In this document: positions 59,192 to 64,000 of the stretch, piece after piece | Position numbering within the stretch: the stretch's first letter is position 1 | Layout of the letters: the number at the start of each line of letters is the position of its first letter | Assembly: GCF_000150275.1 (NCBI RefSeq) | Contig: NW_002060970.1 | Coordinates: 102,791 to 166,790, forward strand | Origin: Trichoplax adhaerens | Lineage: Eukaryota > Placozoa > Uniplacotomia > Trichoplacea > Trichoplacidae | DNA: 64,000 bases | Direction of reading: 5' to 3' | Translations under genes and position numbers: made by a program | The notes under the pieces: model-generated | What the model was told of the DNA's origin: nothing | The model's input: the letters and a program-made list of their open reading frames with translations, nothing else | Databases searched by the model: none

Positions 59192-60547
59192 ATAATATTT
59201 AGCCGTTTATATTACGTATTGCTTTGCTCCAAATAGCAAACTTTGTCAACATCGCCCATTTCGTAAAGAAAGAAGGCTTAGAAACAAATGGGTAAATTAT
59301 CTTGTAAACTAGTCTTGTAGCTGTTATAGGGTAATTTTAATAAGTAAAATTAATTATCCTATAAAGTTGGTCAAATAATTTAAAGTTTCTTAGTCGTTAT
59401 ACCCGATGTAGACTAAATGGATATTTCATTGCGAATGAAATATATGATTGTAACGATTCCTTTACGAATGGAATAGCATTCTCCTATTTTAATTGCATTA
59501 GTAAAAGCCATGCAAGGGTGTTTGATTTTACTCTTAGATATTTACAGCTTGCAGTTACAATAACATTATATTCCGATCAGAATCTAATCCTAAAAATGAT
59601 GAATCAGCTTATAAATTAAATACATCATTATAATTTAAAAATTGGTAACAATACCAAAATATCTTGATGAATAATATCACGGTAGTTACTAGAGTTTAAA
59701 AAGCTATATTTAAGTTGGATTGATTTTATTTTTATTACATATACCAAATTCCATAAGTTAATATTAAATTTGAGGAGTAATTCTAATTAGATCCGAGAAT
59801 AATCAAATGTAAAATTTCACTTTACTTGTACCCGTATACTGTACTTGCTTTACAGTTAACGTATCTACGTGTAAGTGTTGTGTTTAAAGGAATATTCTTT
59901 CTTGTTTTTGAAATATGAGGGTGTAATCTATGCATGAAAATAATAAGACAGCCTATATACGTGCATATTATTGTAATCAACCTAATTTGCCAATTAATAT
60001 GCTTTCACTGCTATCATCAGGTGAATATGTCACGCTGAAATTGTCAATCAAAATTATTTCAAATCATAACTTACCTATGGTAATAATAAAGTACAGCAAC
60101 AAAGTATCATTGTTTTGTTTGTGCTAAATTTCTGCAGTAACTTTCAAATTTACCTTAATATTGTACTAACGTTAGCATAATAAATGTAGCTTCTTAATTA
60201 ATTATGTCTACTATAATTGTAGCATGATTAACGGCAACCGTATCTCTTCATGATATCGATTATATTTTAGTAATTTGAGTAATAGGTCTGTCTGTTGGGG
60301 CAGGAGACTATATGATAAATGTAATATAGCTTTAAGTATAATATTTATCTTTAAAGTTTATTTGCACACAAAATTGTATAATTTAAATCCAGTACACGTA
60401 TAACTATAAGCACGTGATATCAATGGAATGGTATGTATATCGGTTGCGATTATCGCCCAGCTGTTAATTAATTGCTGAAATAATCCTTAGTGAATAGGGC
60501 TATCAAGACCGAGGTTGTGATATGAGGAGAAAATATAAAATAGGTAT
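59192..60547. other. Intergenic, nothing recognised
   Basis: AT-rich. Small frames such as 59930-60127 have no motif. Confidence 0.4.
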
Positions 60548-60858
60548 CCTTCTGTCACAATTTCACTTCTGCGACTAGGTAACGTACAGTAAAAGTCTAT
60601 AAGTAGCTGCTGACTTAAACTTCCTTTTACTTAACGTTAAACACATACAGCAAAATACTGTAAAGATGAAACTTTTATTAGCAAAGATACATCTACAACT
60701 TTTTACCACATCACTCAACTCGAATGTTCCCGTTTATATAGGAACCGTCTAATTTGTAAACAACAACAGTATTATTATACCTTACTAGAAGAAACATCTC
60801 AAACTGAGATATTCATTACATAGTTTTTCTATCAGTAAATATTTTGAATCTCTTACTC

Positions 60859-61276
60859 TGTTGTGACTCAGTTTGATCTTTACGAATTTACGGAAGCGCG
60901 CGGAATTTCTGCTGAGCCAACTACAAATAAATTTCTTTTCTTTTCTATCGGTGGTTGAAATCGACCTTTATTAACTACAACTAACCAACTTACTAAGTCA
61001 CACTCGAACCGACTCCCCAAGATAGTAAAAGCGCCTCATTTATATACTCTAACATTGGCATGAATATGCATAACCTCTCTAACATTGCGATAACATTCTT
61101 GAGATATCATTTTTCAGTATAACACTATTGACTAATAAACATACTTGTACTGTACAACATTAATTTATCATTTACCGGTACAGCAATACAAGATAACGGT
61201 AACAACTATGCATAGTTAAGGATATTAATCCTTAAGAACAATATTATCTAGCGATGCTAGTCTAGCAGTCGCGACA
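60859..61276 (-). mobile_element. Solo LTR, family D, nested (TSD TACTC/TACAC)
   Basis: 418 bases between TGTTGTGACTCAG and AGTCGCGACA. Read on minus it has TATATAAATGAGGCGC followed by an AATAAA signal (GTTAATAAAGGTCG), so it is an LTR in the minus orientation. Flanks TACTC (60854-60858) and TACAC (61277-61281) differ at one base. It interrupts the family B LTR. No coding region. Confidence 0.75.
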
Positions 61277-61316
61277 TACACATACTTAATCTTAATCTAA
61301 GCTCGTAGGTTGTCTA

Positions 61317-62708
61317 TGTAATGAAATGAAAAGTGTAGAGATCAAGCTACAAAACTTCAACAAACTTTGATTCTACTTTCGTTCCACTCCGGTCGACTTA
61401 GCAAAACTTTGACACCAAATAAAATTTGGGGAAATAACCGAACAACAATTTATTACAAAACAAACATGGAGAGAAGTATGAACCGAACAACCTTACAAAT
61501 ACTTAGCTTTAAGTATTATTAATATAAATGACAGACTTAAAAACTGCCAACGAACAAACAACCTTTCAAAAAGAAGAACGTTTTAACTTACGACAATTCG
61601 ACCCCGAAGGCCTTTCAAATTCAACAAGTTCTTCAAATAAAATCTTCTTCTACTCTCTCTCTAAATTTTCTAATTGCACTATCATTTATAGGCTTCGTAG
61701 AGCCGTCTGAGGTATTTCAAACTAAACATTTGCTAACCAATCGCTCTTAAGATCCGTTTTAGAAAACTACTTTGCACCATTTAAGAAAACAAAAAATTAT
61801 TCAAAGTTCAGACACAATTTAACCTACGATTCCCTTACAAAACACTATAAAACTAACAAGCTAACTATAAAAATACATCAAACTTCATTTCTAACATAAT
61901 TTCTATCATTAATACACTATAAAAGTCTAAAAATCAACCTTTAAACATCAAGATTTAGTCATAAAATCAACGTTCTAACTACATAGCAATCAACACAACC
62001 TCTGCCAATTTCCATCTTATTTTCTATTTTCCTCACTAAATCTCCTAATGTGACTTCAAGTCACGTCATAAAATTCCAAAGTTTCAAATTCATAACAAAA
62101 TGTCCAAATCTCAAAAATCAACTCTTACGATATTTTTCACGAATAAAAGTCCAAAAATTAAAACAGAAAATTATAATTAGGACATAAATTAAAACAGGAA
62201 AATTATATCGGACATAAATCAGACCGGTTCCGAAATCCGAATCCGAAAAATTCGGTTTTTATAAAGATCACAGTAATCGCTTATCAAAAAAATTTATATG
62301 ACTATCACGACTACTTTTCTGACATTAGTATGGCTGAGTATTGACAGTTGATGTTTTAGCGTCAGATTGTACGGTAACTGTACGATTATAGACTACATTA
62401 CAGTACTTTATCGTCATGTTATAAATCCCCTTTCTCTAAGGATAGGGTTTTGCTACAAAGTCAAATTCCTTTACAATTTGAATAGACGATCAAACGCCCT
62501 TTCTTTAGATTAGGCAATTGCTCTCGGGCTATTTCTATATTAATCTATATAATACCTTGTAAAATAATGAAGAAGAAAAGATGGCGACATGATGATTTGG
62601 CAGGGTAAAACTTAAAGACACTATCGCTTTCTAGGTATTTTCTATAGTAAAATAGTACTAGTTACATACTAAAAGCTATAAAGGACTCTACTTTTAGTCC
62701 TTTACTAC
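61317..62708. mobile_element. Unclassified 1.4-kb insertion in an LTR (TSD GTCTA)
   Basis: It separates two collinear parts of the family B LTR and is flanked by GTCTA at 61312-61316 and 62709-62713. It starts TGTAATGAAATG and ends CCTTTACTAC. No inverted ends, no recognised coding region; the frame 61528-61710 has no motif. A sub-repeat ACATAAATTAAAACAG(G) occurs near 62165-62210. Probably a non-autonomous element. Confidence 0.7.
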
Positions 62709-62925
62709 GTCTAATTCAATTATCATCAACTAGACCTTGAATCATCTTGCTGCTATCTATCACACAATAACAATCAATATCAATTATGTATGAACTTTTA
62801 CAAACCACATCCACGTTAAGGCATTAGTTATCTTAGCTAGCTTTACAAATATGGATATTCTCCATACTAGCTACTACTGTACTTATTAAACTATCCTAAT
62901 GACACTGTAACACCGTAACACCTTC

Positions 62926-64000
62926 TCCATCGTCGATCCAGTAAATCTATATCGTATCTTAATATTAAGTAGGATTTACCTACAAATATTATTTCTGTAC
63001 TGATATAATCATAGAACATAGGGGATACGCGTATTTTATAGTGTGCCTAACTATAGGATATTTTAGCTCAATTCAGTACTACTCAACCACTTTTTCTTTC
63101 TTCATTCATTATTATTAATGTATCGATGCAAAAAGATATGATTCTTTTACTTGATTAAATAACAAAAACTCTACGCCTTGAGTTTGCTATCGTCACTACG
63201 ATGATAAATATTATAATACTTTACGTCTCAAGCATCCCTAGATGGCTGTTACAATTCAGTCTTTGTGGCATGGAAACGCAAAATAAAAGTCTTTACGTAG
63301 CTCGCTGGCATGAACGTCTTTTACCTCTCAAATAGGTGCTCAACTAAAGGTAGTAACAACAAGGCTTTCATGAGCACTTTTTTAATTGCTCGAACGATTA
63401 ATATCTATATAGTAACCATCTTGCTTGTAAATAACTCTAATCCAATTATTAAGCTTTACCAAAGTATGTTTCTTCGAATACATTATCCCAACATAGCTGT
63501 TGTATTAGTAAACAATCTTAACATACTGCTCATACGTAATCCTAATTCAAGCAAGAATGCTGTCTAATTCAACTACCCTGGACCAGGATTTAATCATCTT
63601 ATTACTTTCTAAACATAAAATAATCGATATCTAATATATAAGTTCAGATCTTAAATTTTGATTATAATAATTGGTAGAAGCCAGCTCGCTATCATTCACA
63701 TAGTGTGTGCATTTGTAATTTTTACTTTACATGATTTGCGAGAAGGCATTAACTATCACGTCTAGACTTACAATTATAGACTTTGCTATTTCATCTTCGA
63801 CTACAAAACTACTCGACGGGTAAGACAGTACCTTAGCACCAAATCGCAATTCTATATCATTGTAATAGCAACGCAGAATTTGTCTATTGCGGATACGTTG
63901 TGTAGCTGTATCTCATCTCCTAAATTATATAGTTGAAACCATAGATCAACTCCGGTTACTTGATGCTTCTAATTTTACTAATGCACTCTTTTAAACAAAT
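62926..64000. other. Intergenic to window end
   Basis: AT-rich. An AAATAAAAG polyadenylation-like block near 63279 is similar to those of the LTRs, but no LTR ends were found. ORF 63310-63567 has no recognisable motif. Confidence 0.4.

Larger units (their letters stand above)
60553..62920 (-). mobile_element. Solo LTR, family B copy 2 (TSD CCTTC), split by two later insertions
   Basis: Reverse-oriented copy of 57182-57732. Outer ends are TGTCACAATTTCAC (60553) and ACCGTAACA (62920), flanked by CCTTC at 60548-60552 and 62921-62925. Three LTR pieces remain: 60553-60858, 61277-61316 and 62709-62920. They are separated by inserts at 60859-61276 and 61317-62708. Removing both inserts restores collinearity with copy 1. 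Confidence 0.85.

Overview
This is eukaryotic, animal-type DNA: roughly two thirds A+T, with short GT-AG introns and genes cut into many small exons. The gene families are animal ones: adhesion GPCRs with GAIN and GPS modules, an FGD-type Rho exchange factor, an ABITRAM (FAM206A/Simiate) homologue, NIDO/EGF ectodomains and a rhodopsin-family GPCR. The AT-rich, intron-dense style and the gene set would fit an early-branching animal, most plausibly a placozoan (Trichoplax/Hoilungia). That is inference: no marker gene in the window fixes the species. All exon chains were read by eye from splice sites and checked for reading-frame consistency. No search was run.

Layout. (1) ~1.36-13.6 kb, plus: an adhesion GPCR with a C-type lectin domain, a Ser/Thr stalk made of micro-exons and one 33-bp-repeat exon, then GAIN, GPS and 7TM; its first exon was not found. 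(2) 14.6-14.8 kb: one weak small ORF. (3) 15.6-16.0 kb: a solo LTR. (4) 16.7-19.3 kb, plus: a PH-domain protein with a Tyr-Pro-Gln repeat and a His/Asp-rich tail. (5) 21.6-28.4 kb, minus: an FGD-type DH-PH-FYVE-PH protein, 22 exons. (6) 31.9-33.6 kb, plus: ABITRAM homologue. (7) 34.0-36.6 kb, minus: a LOG-family ('lysine decarboxylase'-like) enzyme. (8) 37.0-39.3 kb: an LTR nested in another LTR, then a ~150-160 bp tandem repeat. (9) 40.2-41.3 kb, minus: a divergent rhodopsin-like GPCR. (10) 46.0-54.1 kb, minus: a second adhesion GPCR with two NIDO domains and three EGF modules. (11) 54.7-64 kb: no recognised gene; a ~182-bp tandem repeat and a cluster of solo LTRs, one carrying two later insertions.

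The genes are not an operon. Common themes are receptors with mosaic ectodomains (two adhesion GPCRs, one rhodopsin-like GPCR) and phosphoinositide/Rho signalling (the PH protein and the FGD protein). The PH gene and the ABITRAM gene share an unusual promoter-side feature: arrays of the 5-mer TACTG and its reverse complement CAGTA directly upstream of the start codon. The mobile-element fraction is made of short solo LTRs (TG...CA, TATA box, AATAAA, exact or near-exact 5-bp target duplications). No gag, pol or other element coding was seen.
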